From Peromyscus leucopus (Eukaryota; Chordata; Mammalia; Rodentia; Cricetidae), in contig NC_051079.1 of the NCBI RefSeq assembly GCF_004664715.2, positions 63,242,527 through 63,306,526 of the forward strand: DNA of 64,000 nucleotides, given 5' to 3'. Position 1 is the stretch's first letter, and every line of letters begins with the position of its first letter. Under the pieces are notes generated by a model. The model was not told the DNA's origin. It made no database searches and saw only the letters and a program-made list of their open reading frames with translations. Shown here in pieces: positions 34,600-45,514 of this stretch. Position numbers and translations under genes: made by a program.

Positions 34600-34965
34600 G
34601 ATTAGCCAGACCTCTGTGTGTGTACAAGGACATTTCCCAAGACAGATCATGCTATCACTGATGAAATGAACTGCTGAGTCCATAGATGGATTCAGATTCT
34701 GAGCAGACTACGGGGAGGTGGCAGAATTGTGGATGGCGGGGCCTGGTTGGAGGAAGATCTATGTGGTGGTGGTGGTGGTGGTGGTGGTGGTGGTGGTGGT
34801 GGTGGTGGGGCTGTATCTTGCCCTGGACTTTCTGTTATTATCCACTCTGCTTCCTGTCCCCACAATGTGAACTTCTCTGTTCTTCTACACTCTCCCCAAC
34901 CATGATGAAGCAAAACCTCTAAAACTGTGAGATAGACACATTCTTCTCTATTGAAAAAAAAAATG
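34600..34965 (+). repeat. MaLR-like LTR repeat containing a (GGT)n expansion
   Basis: AACTGCTGAGTCCATAGATG and GCAAAACCTCTAAAACTGTG match the layout of the MaLR-like copies. The (GGT)n at 34762-34808 lies inside it. Confidence 0.45.
34762..34808. repeat. (GGT)n trinucleotide microsatellite
   Basis: About 15 GGT units. Poly-Trp and poly-Pro frames across it are artefacts. Confidence 0.97.
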
Positions 34966-34979
34966 TTCTTTTCTGTATA

Positions 34980-35057
34980 TGGTGTGTGTGAGTGTGAGTG
35001 TGTGTGTGTGTGTTGTGTGTGTGTGAGTGTGAGTGTGTGTATGTGTATGTATGTGTA
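34980..35057. repeat. (GT)n microsatellite
   Basis: GT units with GA and TATG interruptions. Confidence 0.95.
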
Positions 35058-35059
35058 TC

Positions 35060-35400
35060 AGAGGATAACCTTTCGCCTTGTCTGAGACAAGGTCTCTTTC
35101 TAGTTTTATCATTAGCTGCTGTGTACACCAGGCTAGCCAGCCCATGATATGTACACCAGGCTAGCCAGCCTGTGATGTGTACACCAGGCTAGCCAACCTG
35201 TGATGTGTACACCAGGCTAGCCAGCCCATGAACTTCAGCTGATTCTCTTCTCCCCCTATTGCACAGCTGGATGAATGAATACCAGGATTGCAGATATGTG
35301 CTACCGTGCCCAGCTTCACACTGGTCCTAAGGATTTGAACTCAGGTCGTTACGCTCGAGTACAAGCACGTTACCCATGGAGCCATTTCTCAAGCCCCCCT
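35060..35400 (-). repeat. B3/B2-type SINE, antisense, with an internal 28-bp amplification
   Basis: The right part (GGATTTGAACTCAGGTCGTT, GAGCCATTTCTCAAGCCCCC) is the complement of a tRNA-derived SINE head. Inside the body a 28-bp unit is present four times at 35123-35234. Confidence 0.7.
35123..35234. repeat. 28-bp minisatellite, 4 copies
   Basis: Units begin GTACACCAGGCTAGCCAGCC at 35123, 35151, 35179 and 35207, with two to six differences between copies. The seed CACCAGGCTAGCC is ordinary SINE sequence, so the array arose by local duplication within the SINE. Confidence 0.95.
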
Positions 35401-36869
35401 CTAAGTGTTTAATGTGAGGTATTTCATCACAATGAAGCAATTGTAACTCACACATTGCCACAGACAGCCCAAGCAGATGAAATTTCCTTGGCTTTCAGGT
35501 CCAGGTCATGATATTGCTAACTGTATAATAGAGTGGCTTAAATTAAGAAATGAAATAGTACAAATAAACCAACACCCCCAGACACGCACGCTCCTCTCAT
35601 CTCGAGGTCTTTTATAGATCAGGTCAGTGTGCCACCCACTGCGTTCCTCCTGGATGGCAGCCACCTCTCCCTCGCCCTGTTGTCCTTCCATGTGCTTTCA
35701 GAGAGCCTGGCGATGGTTGAGTGTTCCGAGCTATAGGCCTCTGTGCTGGCTTCCCCCCCTCCCCCCAAAGACTCCCAGGCTCACTTCACCCCTTCCTTTC
35801 AATTCTTGCACCCCTCAAACACCTTGACCTCAGGACTCCTCTTCTGGACTTGCAGCCCTCTCTCTCTCTGGTACCAGGACCCCAGCAATGCTTCATCCCC
35901 AGGGCCTGCACTCCATTACAGCATTTACTACCTTCCCTTGGCTGGGTATCCCGTTACATCCCTGGCCTTTCTCCCGGTTTCCCTTCACAGTACTTCAACC
36001 TCGGCTAAGACCACCTTCCTAACTCTGCAGCAGCCCTGAGGTGGCCGGAAGTCCCTGGAAACTCGCTGGCCTCTGCTGCAGGCGTCGTTTCTCATATGTG
36101 GTGGCAGGGTGGTAGACAGATCCAGTGCTCTGCTTGCTCCCCTCACCCTGGACCATTCCCTGTCTCTTGCACATAGCCTGTCTGTGATCCCATTGGCCCT
36201 CACTTCTGCAACACCCCCGCATCACTGTCTCCTTCAGTTGAGCTCCTAGTGACGGCACCAAGCCTGGTCATCAGCAGCCTCCTGCTGCTGCCGGTGTCCA
36301 CCTCCATCTCTCCACGGGCACCTCCCCAGCCACCGCCACTCGTGATCCAGTTGTCCCTTCAGTGATGCTGGCCCTCTTCTCCACATCCTAGCAGCAGTCC
36401 CAAAAGTTACCCATCCCTCCGCCTATTTCCTAAACCCCTCTTCTTCCAGACTCCGGGCGTTGCACCCACCCTGGCTTTCTTCTGGCCAGCTCTCACTGGC
36501 TCCTCCTCTTCTTGCATCTATCCTGGGGTTCCTGACCCAGGATCAGCCCTGTACCTCTCCTGTCCACATGGTCCCCTTCTCCTCTCTACCTCATCAGCCT
36601 GAGCCACATCCCCATTCCAGCACCAAATCCTCTGGTTGGGTCTTGGCTCCTCTTCCGGCCCCACCTTTGATATGCTCCCTCAGTCCACAGCTCTTTATGC
36701 ACCATCCCCGACCTCCTTCCCATCATTCACTGACCTCACCCCGACCCCTCTATAATACTACAGACTAGCAACTCTCTTGAGAAGTCCTTACCATTGGGTG
36801 TGAACTGTCCCCTTAAGGCCGCTCTCTAGCTCCCTTAATGCTGTGCTTAAATCTGTTAGAGCATCTGAT

Positions 36870-36925
36870 GTAAAAACAAAACAAAACAACTCCAACTTTG
36901 CTTCGATAAACAAACAAACAAGCCC
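36870..36925. repeat. A/C-rich simple repeat
   Basis: AAAAC units and then ACAA units, split by about 20 bp. Confidence 0.7.
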
Positions 36926-37504
36926 CGGCCTCCGGCTCCTCAGCCCCTTAGTTTAGCCTTCCCAGCTGAGATGCTCACAGGCACAGGAACAGAAATCCAT
37001 GAAGGCAGCGGGGCTTTTACTCATTCCCAACTCCAAGATCTCCCAGATCCCTCAAGAGTGTGGGTGCACCACCCACCCCTGTGCGTCGATTGGGTAACGA
37101 GCAGATTATGGTCTCACATACTCATTGCTTTAGACCATCAAGAACACTAAGGAAAACAGCAGGGGACTGCCTTCTGCCCCCAGCGCCCCATGGAATGGAA
37201 CAGGGGAGTCCTGTTTCCTAATGATTTCCAGGCTGACTCCTGGTCTGGGCTTCATTCTGGCTCCTAAAAAGCTGGGAGACTCTAGATTTTCTCCCCGCTG
37301 GGCAGTGAGCCAGGTGGTTGCCTTTGGCTTTTCTCTAAGGCAGGGATCCCAAGTGATTCATCATTTACTTGACTACCCAGGTGTGAGGGGGCAGCTACGG
37401 GAGGGGCCCCTGATACGCTGACCCTGGACAGAAGAGAAGGTCCTTTCTTGCCTCCTCGTATGGGTGGCTGCTGTCCTTGTCACCCTTGTCTTTCTTGACA
37501 TTCC

Positions 37505-37625
37505 AGCGCTCTAGAGACAGCAGGTTAATACCATTTGACAGATAGGGAAACTGAGTCTCTGATATTGGGGGCTTTGCCCAAGGTCAAATGAGCAGCTAGA
37601 ACCAAGTCTGGAAGTAACTCGGAAG
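37505..37625 (-). repeat. MIR remnant
   Basis: GACAGATAGGGAAACTGAGT, TTTGCCCAAGGTCAAATGAG and CAGCTAGAACCAAGTCTGG match the antisense MIR core. Confidence 0.7.
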
Positions 37626-38205
37626 AATATTTTGGAGATGTACTGTGTTGGGCGAACGTGTGTGATAACAGATTGCTAAAGACATCACAGCCCATAGCTT
37701 TCCAAGTAAGATCACCTCCTCTGCAAGGCCAAGCTGAACCAGACGGACCCAAGGGGTGAGATCACCCTGAGACTCTTCTCTGAACGCCTCGTGCATCTAA
37801 GTGCATAGGCGTGTAGCATTCCATAGAGCAGTACAGAAGACACACTGCACAGACTAACAATAACTATCTGCAGTTGAAACCAGACACAGTCACAAGTCAC
37901 ACGTCTCCAAAGACATGCATTATGGGTAACTAGGATCTCCAGAGCTGCTCTAGAATGTAAGCTTATGGAGAACAAGAAGTAGTGCTCAGCACATGGTAGG
38001 GTGGGTAACAAACGTATGTTAAGAGACAGGTAGTCTGGTTGGGTCCCAGAGGTGGGTCCTCTCTTCCAGAACTCTGAATGCTGAGTCAGGTGGGACCCCC
38101 ATTCCCCAGCCGCGTAGGTAGAAACGATAGGACACTGTCAGAAATAAGGTCCCTGGTATCACCTCTCTGAGTCTGTCAAGCCCCTGGACCTGGGCCAGCA
38201 TTCAC

Positions 38206-38385
38206 CTGGGAGATGTGGGACTGTGTCCTCTGGCTCTCGCCGTCACCTTCTGTCTTGTCCGTCAGCAGCCCCTGCACCTGGTACTCCAGCACATAGCTGT
38301 CAATGAAGCGCTCCAGTTCCTCGATCTCCTGGGAGCGGCTGCTTCCTGCCTCGGAGGAGGCCGATGCGGCTGACGAGTTCTCCAT
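38206..38385 (-). CDS. Ctif: Ctif start-codon exon, residues 1-60
   Basis: The exon encodes 60 residues starting MENSSAASASSEAGSSRSQE and including IEELERFIDSYVLEYQVQGL, ending SHISQ at a GTGAAT donor after 38206. This is the known N-terminus of CTIF, so the start is firm. The ATG at 38385-38383 has G at -3 and +4, a good initiation context. A Ser/Ala-rich, probably disordered leader (1-18) is followed by an acidic, helix-prone segment (about 20-42). CTIF acts in the cytoplasm and perinuclear area: it links cap-bound CBP80/CBP20 to eIF3g for the pioneer round of translation and nonsense-mediated decay. Only this N-terminal side is in the window; the MIF4G domain is encoded further downstream. 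Confidence 0.98.
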
Positions 38386-38414
38386 CCCTCCAGCTCAGGG
38401 GCCTGGGCTGGCTG
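38386..38414 (-). other. Ctif: Ctif 5' untranslated part of the start-codon exon
   Basis: A strong acceptor (CTGTCTGTCCTCTTCCCCAG) ends at 38415, giving a 29-nt untranslated leader before the ATG. The alternative CAG three bases further would shorten it by three. The start codon is therefore not in the first exon of the transcript. Confidence 0.75.
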
Positions 38415-39089
38415 CTGGGGAAGAGGACAGACAGCCTCCGTGAGATGCTGCTGGGGGCCAGGACAATGCCCCACTTGAGAAATTCTCTCCACTCTTAGAA
38501 GCAATTTGGTCTCCCAGTTGCGGGAAAAGTTAGTGGACTATTATTGGCTTATCTTTAGCATCATCAAGAATATGCCGAGTTCCCACCAGGAAGGGAAAGA
38601 AACTGAGGCTAGAGGAGGCAGGGACTTGACAGGAGTCCACAGAATGGAGCGTAGGCTGGGCCTGCTATGGCAGCCTGTGGCCCCTCCTCTGGGCTCTCCC
38701 AGGCACACGGGTCTCATGGACACATGTCACCCGAGGAAGCTGGGCATGGGAATGATCCCACCCTGGCCCACAGAGGCAAGAACAGGAATTGTGATTCATT
38801 TGGATCTTGCAATATTTCGGTACCCAGAGGGGGAAGAAAGGACTGTTCCATGGGCCCCTCTTGGACAGCTATTATATCCACACTCTCTTTTTGGCACCCT
38901 CCTAATCTGGTTGCTGTTGTTCAATCTGACCCAGGGACAATTGATAGCACCTCACTTCAGGTGCCACCTGCTCGGGGCTGTTCAGACAGGAGACAGCTGC
39001 GGGACCCACCTGGCCCCTGATCCCTGTGACCTGGAGGCCTAAGGATCTAGCACCTCACAGGGACATTCTAGACAGGAAGGAAGCTCTAC
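38415..39089 (-). other. Ctif: Presumed Ctif 5' UTR intron (675 bp if the proximal first exon is used)
   Basis: It spans from the candidate donor at 39089-39088 to the acceptor at 38416-38415. I see no repeat in it. A 178-residue plus-strand frame (38506-39042) matches no family I know and runs antisense to the intron. If a more distal first exon is used, this stretch is part of a longer intron. Confidence 0.5.
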
Positions 39090-39172
39090 CTTTTCGTCTC
39101 AGATGACGATTCCGAGGCAGCGGCTGTGTGACCCGCAGTGGGCCTGAGCAGACTGAGCCCCAGCTGTTTATA
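39090..39172 (-). promoter_or_regulatory. Ctif: Candidate TATA promoter and non-coding first exon of Ctif
   Basis: On the minus strand CTATAAACAG (TATAAA at 39172-39167) is followed about 31-33 nt later by a CA initiator near 39140-39139. A CpG-containing stretch of about 50 nt then ends in GAGACGAAAAG|GTAGAG, a plausible donor after 39090. The 675-bp gap leads straight to the strong acceptor of the start-codon exon. All elements are on the right strand and in the right order. Use as a promoter is an inference; a chance TATA in single-copy DNA is the alternative. Confidence 0.4.
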
Positions 39173-39364
39173 GTAGTGACCAGACCTCCAGGACCCCTCT
39201 CCTGCTCTCTCTGTCTTCTGCTGAAGTCACTCCTGGGAAACCGACCCTCAAGGCAACCAAACCCTAAGCAGGTGCCAGACAGGTCCTTCTCCCTGCTCTC
39301 AGGCTCCGATCTCCTATGTCCTGTCCATCAACTATTTTCCCACTGTGCTTAAAATGCACACGAA

Positions 39365-39870
39365 CGTTCTTTCAAGTATGTTCTCAATAGCTTGAAGTAT
39401 GGTCACAATGTTATGTAACTATGACTACTGACCATTTCCATTTCCATAACTTTTTCATTATCCCAAACAGAAGCCCTTCACCCACTCCACATTAACCCTT
39501 CATCCCCTGGCCAGACCCTGGTAATCCCACCTTCCTTCTGACTCGATGACTCCCTTATTCTGGGTACTGTGTTTAAGTGGAGTCATACAATATTTTTGTG
39601 ATTGATTTATTTCGTAGTGCATTCAAGATTCATCCATACTGTCACACAGCGGGTGCCTCGTGCACTTTTATGGCTGATAAGATATTGTATCACAATAACA
39701 ATATTACAATAACCCGTCATATGTATTTACTCTGGCCATCCACTCATCCATTAACTAGCGTGTGAGCTGTTTTCACATCTGGCTGTGGAGAATCTGCTAT
39801 GAACATGGGTGTGCAAATATCTGTTTGCTCTGTTATGTTCCATCCTTTGGGGCATGTACCTGCAGGTTCC
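39365..39870 (-). repeat. Old L1M/L1ME fragment, antisense
   Basis: TAAGTGGAGTCATACAATAT, CATTCAAGATTCATCCATAC, ACTTTTATGGCTGATAAGAT, ATCCACTCATCCATTAACTA and CTGCTATGAACATGGGTGTG follow the complement of the L1ME 3' region in order. Confidence 0.7.
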
Positions 39871-42137
39871 CCCACATCTACAAGGCAAGAAGGGTGCCCC
39901 CTCCACAATAAGTGCTTCTTTCGATCCTTTCCCTCCTAATTTGGTTTCTAAGTCACAGTGTGGGGGAGGGGGAGGGGGAAAACCTCACGTAGCCGGCTGA
40001 ACTGGGAGCCACAGGGGTGGCTTCTGGTCTTCACAGTGAGAGGGTGAACAAAGAGGCTGGGACCAGGGCAAGCAGGGAAAGAAGAGAAGAGAGTGTGCAA
40101 GAGAACCAAGGACTCCCGACTTTTCATCAAGAGGGATGCCCATCCCAGGAGCTGGCCTCCACAGTGATTCCCAGGGACCTTGCCCTGGCCCTAGTCCCTG
40201 CCAGGTGATGGATGAGGAAAACCAAAAAGCCAGGAGGAGGAGAAGCATTTGTTGTAAAGGACACCAAAGGGGAGGGTGCTACCCTGGGGCTGCAGACAAG
40301 GATAAGGCCGCAGCATGCATAGCATGAGCAGGGCATGGCGGCACATCTTTGTCTGTCTGGGAGAAGAGACAGCCCTGGCTGTGTGCTGAGACCTCATCCA
40401 AGCTAGGTAGGCCATACTCACGTTGCGGCTGACAGCCCCTCAGTGCCTGACTGCTTATTTTAAGATCAGAATTTAAAACACCTGTTCTCTGGTGGAAAGA
40501 CAACCTCCCTAGACTGCTGGCCCCTCCCTGCTGACTTTCACAACCCAATCCCTTATTGTTGGGCTCACAGTTGTCTGCAGTGTTCATAGAAAGCCGCACA
40601 AAGCCCAGGGGTTTCTGCTGAGGTTCTTATCTCTCCTCCTCCCTCTGGCCCTTACCTGGCTCTGAGCCCAGAGGCTCACAGTACTCTCCTTCAGGCTGTC
40701 GGTCTAGAGGAAAAGGCAATACCCACTTCACGGGGCACCCCGTGGGCCTAGAAACAGTAAGATAGTCTCCACCCTTCATTGTCCTTCCATCTACCACCTG
40801 CTCAGTGACAAATGGCATTAGATGCTGTAAATTTAGCCGATCCTTTTAAGAACTGACAGGCATTAGAGGCATCCCCCACCCCCAGCTTCCACCCTTGGGG
40901 ATGAGCTGGGTGACCTGCAAGCCAGGAGGCTTGAATGCTGGGAAACCTGTCATTCCAGCCCCTGGGAATCTATCACTTTAGCCCCCTAACTTCCTCAGGC
41001 TCATCCCCTAACCCCTTCAGCATCTAACCCACCCAGCAGAGATGCGAGACCTACCTCACACAGGAAGCTGGGGAGATCTCAAAGTCTACTTTCCAGGCTC
41101 AGTTTTTGGCTTTGGGCAGCAACAACAAAGGACTCAACTACCCTTGGATCCCAAGCAAGCTGCAAGGGAACACAGGGAAGCTGCAAGGGACTCTAGAAGT
41201 GGACAGCGGAATTGTTTGATGCTCCCAGGCTCAGAGCCAGTGCTCTCCACTCTGTGCTTGATCCCAGCAAGATGTCAACTCTGCATCAGGGCAACATCTG
41301 AGCTTTGAGGGCAGGGGCCCCACCATGGGCTCACTGTTTTATTTTTGCTAATGTCAATCATCACATCTACCCAAGACTGCATCCCAATTTTCCCCACACC
41401 ACTTCCTAGGAGGCCTGGTACCACATTGCACCATACCCCTGGGTTCCCTGCCAGCAGTCTATTCCTGGTGACCCTGTCATATATGTGTTGGCTTCTGTCC
41501 ATTACATGCTAGTTCCCTAGATCCCCTACCAACAGGGCCAGCTAGAACAGCTTCACCCAAAACACACAGTTAGGATGACAGTTCTCTATCACTTGCCAGG
41601 CAGACCTGGGCCAGGGATATATATAAAGCTGTGGGAAGAGAGAGGCTGGGCTGTCTGGGAGGGAAGATGCTCACAGTTGTCCAGAGGAAGCCATGGGAAC
41701 CTTTCCCCTGCCAGGCCCCCATCTCATCTGGCCTGTGCTCCAACCCCTCTCAGATGACTCTGTAGAAAATACTAGTTCCCTGGCAATTAATTCTTTATCC
41801 CTATTGTCTGGTTGCTACAGTCAGTCAGTGCTGGCCTGATGGGTCGATATATTCATGTGTGCCAGAGAAACACAGGCTGGTTCAGTGGGGGCCTGTGTGA
41901 ACAGAAACTTCAGATTCCCAACCCCTGGGAAGTAGAAAAGTTCAGAAACATGCAGCAGTGGAGGTGTGACCTGGAAATCAGTGATACTCACTGCACCAGG
42001 ATAGGACATTCATCATCCTCTGAATGGGGATGTGACACCCACCACCTCCACTTTACCAACTCCACTTTAACCCTTTCTCACTCTAACACTGGATGGGGTG
42101 TTATTCAGAATGCTGGTCTGTTAGAAAACAAATGTTT

Positions 42138-42300
42138 AGCCGGGCGGTGGTGGCACACGCCTTTAATCCCAGCACTCGGGAGGCAGAGCCAGGAGGATCT
42201 CTGTGAGTTCGAGGCCAGCCTGGGCTACCAAGTGAGTTCCAGAAAAGGCGCAAAGCTACACAGAGAAACCCTGTCTCAAAAAAACAAAACAAAACAAAAC
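42138..42300 (+). repeat. Young B1 SINE (cricetid-type 3' half), first of a pair
   Basis: CCGGGCGGTGGTGGCACACG, ATCCCAGCACTCGGGAGGCA, GGCGCAAAGCTACACAGAGA and an A-rich tail. It is flanked by AGAAAACAAATGTT on both sides. Confidence 0.95.
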
Positions 42301-42315
42301 AGAAAACAAATGTTC

Positions 42316-42478
42316 GCCGGGCGGTGGTGGCGTACGCCTTTAATCCCAGCACTCGGGAGGCAGAGGCAGGCGGATCTCTGTGAGTTCGAGGCCAGCCTGG
42401 GCTACCAAGTGAGTTCCAGGAAAAGGTGCAAAGCTAAACAGAGAAACCCTGTCTCAAAAAAAAAAAAAAAAAAAGAAA
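42316..42478 (+). repeat. Young B1 SINE (cricetid-type 3' half), second of a pair
   Basis: It is nearly identical to the copy just upstream, in the same orientation. The A-tail is followed by a third GAAAACAAATGT (from 42480). Confidence 0.95.
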
Positions 42479-42689
42479 AGAAAACAAATGTCCTGCACCA
42501 TGACCCCAGCATTAAAGAATGTGTGGATTTGTGGATTAAGGCTGAATAGACTACACTGGCATTTGCAGGTACCATGCATTCGAAGTAGTATTTCTGCTCC
42601 TAGAACTTCTGTCTCGCTTGCCCATGATGATGTATTTCTTTTTTGGGGGGAGGGTGGGCAGAACCAAAAAAGATGAAGCCCAGCAGACA

Positions 42690-42795
42690 GGCATGGTAAC
42701 TCCCCAAAATTCAATGGACACAGAGTCCCCAGCAACTTGTTAAAATACAGATTCCCAACTAGGTAGGTTGGAGCTGGATCCCAAATGTTGAGGTT
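42690..42795 (+). repeat. MER5A-like remnant
   Basis: CCAGCAACTTGTTAAAATAC followed by AGATTCCCAACTAGG resembles MER5A. It is truncated by the adjacent old B1. Confidence 0.4.
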
Positions 42796-42797
42796 AT

Positions 42798-42908
42798 TTT
42801 CCCTTGAAATGGTCTCACTGCATACCCCAGGCTGATCTTAACTTCCCGATGCTCTCGCCTCTGACTCCCAAATGTTGGGATTATGGGCATGCACCAACGT
42901 GTCTTGTG
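42798..42908 (-). repeat. Old B1-like fragment, antisense
   Basis: TGGTCTCACTGCATACCCCA, CTCCCAAATGTTGGGATTAT and GGGCATGCACCAACGTGTCT are the complement of a diverged B1. Confidence 0.65.
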
Positions 42909-43879
42909 AGATTCTACATTTCTAGCCAGCTCTCAGGACTAGCCAAGACCAGAGAATATCTCTCCCACCACTACCACCCTTATTCAGATACCCACTCTGG
43001 CATAGTGGAATAGTTGGAGCCTCCATGCAGGGCTCAGGGAGAGCTAGTAGGACCTCAATGAGCTGAGGAGACTGTCTTCTGGGGGAGCCTGGGTACTGTC
43101 TCCACACTACTTGTTCCTGAAATCCAGGCTGCATAGCTTCAGTGGCACTCTGAAAATCCAACCTAACCCTGTACAGATGATGGTATCAAAACCCGCAGGC
43201 AAAACAACCTGCTGGAGGATGCTCAGATACCTCTAGCTACAGCCAGTCTAGACACAGGGCACCCAACAATTCACCCAGCTAGGTCAGCTCCCCACCCCTG
43301 GTGACTGTCAGCCTTCATGACCCCCAAGTATAGACCTGAGTTACCATCATTAACACTAAGTGGGAATGAGAGGATGGGGAGCCCTCAACAGGAGACTATT
43401 CTAAGTCATCCTGTAGCCCTACCCTGTGAGCCAACTCTGGACAGGGTCCCCTTTGCTTACTGCTCCATCCTGAGAGCAGGGTGACCGGGTCCCATGAGAA
43501 GGCAGAGCACAGGCAGCAGAAGGCAGTAGCTGTGGCTTCTTAGGAGAACTGACCTATGCAGCTGCCACCGATCCTGGGAGGCCTAGGTAGAGAGGACCTA
43601 GGAGAGGTATTGAGTGATCGGTCGTGGCATCCTCCTTACCATCCAGGCCTCCGAATGTGTATCTCCTCAAGAGAGACACAGCAAAGCAGCAATTGGGTCC
43701 AGGACAACTGGGGAGGGGAAGGACACTCAGGTAGGCCTTGTAGGTGCAGTCCCTGATTATGTCTGGATATCCTTACCGTATGGGTCTGCCTTCAAATTCT
43801 CAAGGACCACAGGGGCCTTCACTTGGACCTGACACTGACCACCTCCCTTGGCTCCAAGCACACTCGGCCTCCAACATCT

Positions 43880-44000
43880 TCTTATCCTCCCCCATCTTGT
43901 TACTCAACACTTTGGCTGTTCTTGAAATATTTATGGGTCTTTATCTTGCCTTGACAAGACAGCGAGATCCTTGAGGTTCTGTTGCATTCTCTATCTGTCT
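43880..44000 (+). repeat. Possible LINE-2 3' fragment
   Basis: ACAAGACAGCGAGATCCTTG AGGTTCTG resembles the 'gagctccttgagggcagggac' region of L2. It is short and uncertain. Confidence 0.35.
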
Positions 44001-44016
44001 CCATCCAAGGCCCAGG

Positions 44017-44023
44017 ACACACA

Positions 44024-44074
<51 letters not shown>

Positions 44075-44097
44075 GCATGCACACACACACACACACC
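44017..44097. repeat. (CA)n microsatellite
   Basis: CA units with one GCACGCATG interruption. Confidence 0.97.
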
Positions 44098-44469
44098 CTA
44101 GCACATGCCTTCAGCATCAGCCCTCTTAGTTCCCCTGCCCATGGCCATTGGGCCCCAGTTGTCTCCAGTCCCCACCAGCTCCTAGAATGTCAAAGCCAGG
44201 ATGCTGGGATCCTCCTGTCCAATATCCTCTACCCAACCCAGGCCTTGACCTCTTCCTGTGATATTCCAGAGCCTCCTCAAGACAATTTACTACAACTAAG
44301 AAGTCATGAACACTTGTTGAGCACTGTGCCTTACAGGTGCCAGGGGGCATGGAAGTCAGGTAAGATGGACGAAAGCTCTGCAGGGTCACTAGCCAAACAA
44401 GTGAACCACATCCTTGCCTGGAGTCAGGTGGCTTCCTTGCTGCTCTTCTCTCAAGACCGGGAAATATAA

Positions 44470-44620
44470 GGGCTATGAGATCTGATTCCAACGCTGGTTA
44501 GCCCAATGCCTGCTGCATGACTCTGGGCTGTCCCTAACCAGACTCTTCATCCGTAAAGAATGCTGATGAACATATACCTCATAAGCAGCTGTACGGATGG
44601 AGTGAGGTGATGGATGAGAG
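44470..44620 (+). repeat. MIR SINE remnant
   Basis: TGCATGACTCTGGGCTGTCC, CAGACTCTTCATCCGTAAAG and ATATACCTCATAAGCAGCTG follow the MIR core and 3' order. Confidence 0.7.
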
Positions 44621-44684
44621 AAGGGCCAGTACCTCCAGCTACACAGCAAGCCCTCGTTTACCACTGGACCTCACAGCCATCCCT

Positions 44685-44685
<1 letters not shown>

Positions 44686-44760
<75 letters not shown>
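44686..44760. repeat. (CT)n microsatellite
   Basis: A long pure CT tract. Confidence 0.97.
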
Positions 44761-45514
44761 TTTGAATTACACCCTTGCCTCTGGGGACTGTTTCCAGGCA
44801 CACCTCTTCCATAAAGCTTTACTTGGTTACTGCTTGGCCACTGGTTACTGCTGCCCATGACTCTTCTCCATCATGTCTTACTGTCTTAAACTCCCCATGC
44901 CCTGCCGGGGCCTTAAGTCTGATCCTTTCCTGAGCTACAAGTCTGGGGTGTCCTTGGTTCTGCCATGCTGCACAGACTCGTGGGGACCCAGTCTCTCTCA
45001 TCCCTGCACTCCAGGTAGATGGCTGGGCCCACCACTGGCTTTCTTCAAAAGCCTCTGGATTTATCGTCCGAGAAAAAGGGCCACCTTGGAGCATGCTGGG
45101 TAGGGGAAGGGACACCAAATGTGTCCTGTTGTGAACCCAACAGGGCACTTCAGGTCAAGGCCAGAAAGCTCCAAATGCAGAGGCCCAGGGCACGGAGGCC
45201 CTCCTCAGGTAACACACCCTCTCCAGTGTCCCTTTTGGGGTAACCACAGCCCCAAAGCAGCTCTCTTTGTCTCTGCAACATCTTTTTGAACCACGGCCCA
45301 GCAGAAGCACTTGGGTCTCAGTGGGGCTCCAACACATGGGGCGGCCAGTCAGTCTTCAGTATCCAGAGGCCGCTCGAAAGGTGGAGCCGAGGACAGCATC
45401 CCTTTCCCTCTCCTCCCCAAGCTGCCCTTTTGAAAGCCACCTAGCCCCTCAGCGCACAGAGCCTCAAGACAGCTATTCAGTGGCTCACTGGGCCCTTCCG
45501 GCCCTCACAGGCAC

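Larger units (their letters stand above)
20569..38205 (-). other. Ctif: Ctif intron (17,637 bp)
   Basis: The largest intron placed in the window. It holds several 400-bp rodent repeats, two LTRs (26230 and 29046), B1, B3 and L2 copies, four minisatellites and many microsatellites. Stretches with nothing I can assign are 20569-21100, 22170-22860, 23360-23710, 24010-25780, 31030-32000, 33410-34165, 34245-34600 and 35405-38205 apart from a MIR at 37505. The part at 35630-36780 is strikingly pyrimidine-rich on the plus strand and may be decayed LINE-2, but I could not confirm that. Confidence 0.9.

Noticed and set aside
34686..34922. Poly-Trp (plus) and poly-Pro (minus) frames
   Set aside because: Direct translation of a (GGT)n microsatellite.
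35630..36780. Pyrimidine-rich stretch with several 60-100 codon frames, considered as an exon cluster or processed pseudogene
   Set aside because: The frames overlap in different phases and have no domain or poly(A) trace. At most it is decayed LINE-2 sequence, which I could not confirm.
38506..39042. A 178-codon plus-strand frame
   Set aside because: It lies antisense in the 5' UTR intron of Ctif, has no recognisable domain and no supporting splice or promoter signals on that strand.
41812..42549. A 245-codon plus-strand frame
   Set aside because: About half of it is translation of two B1 SINEs, including the A-tail lysines. No exon-like sequence remains once they are removed.
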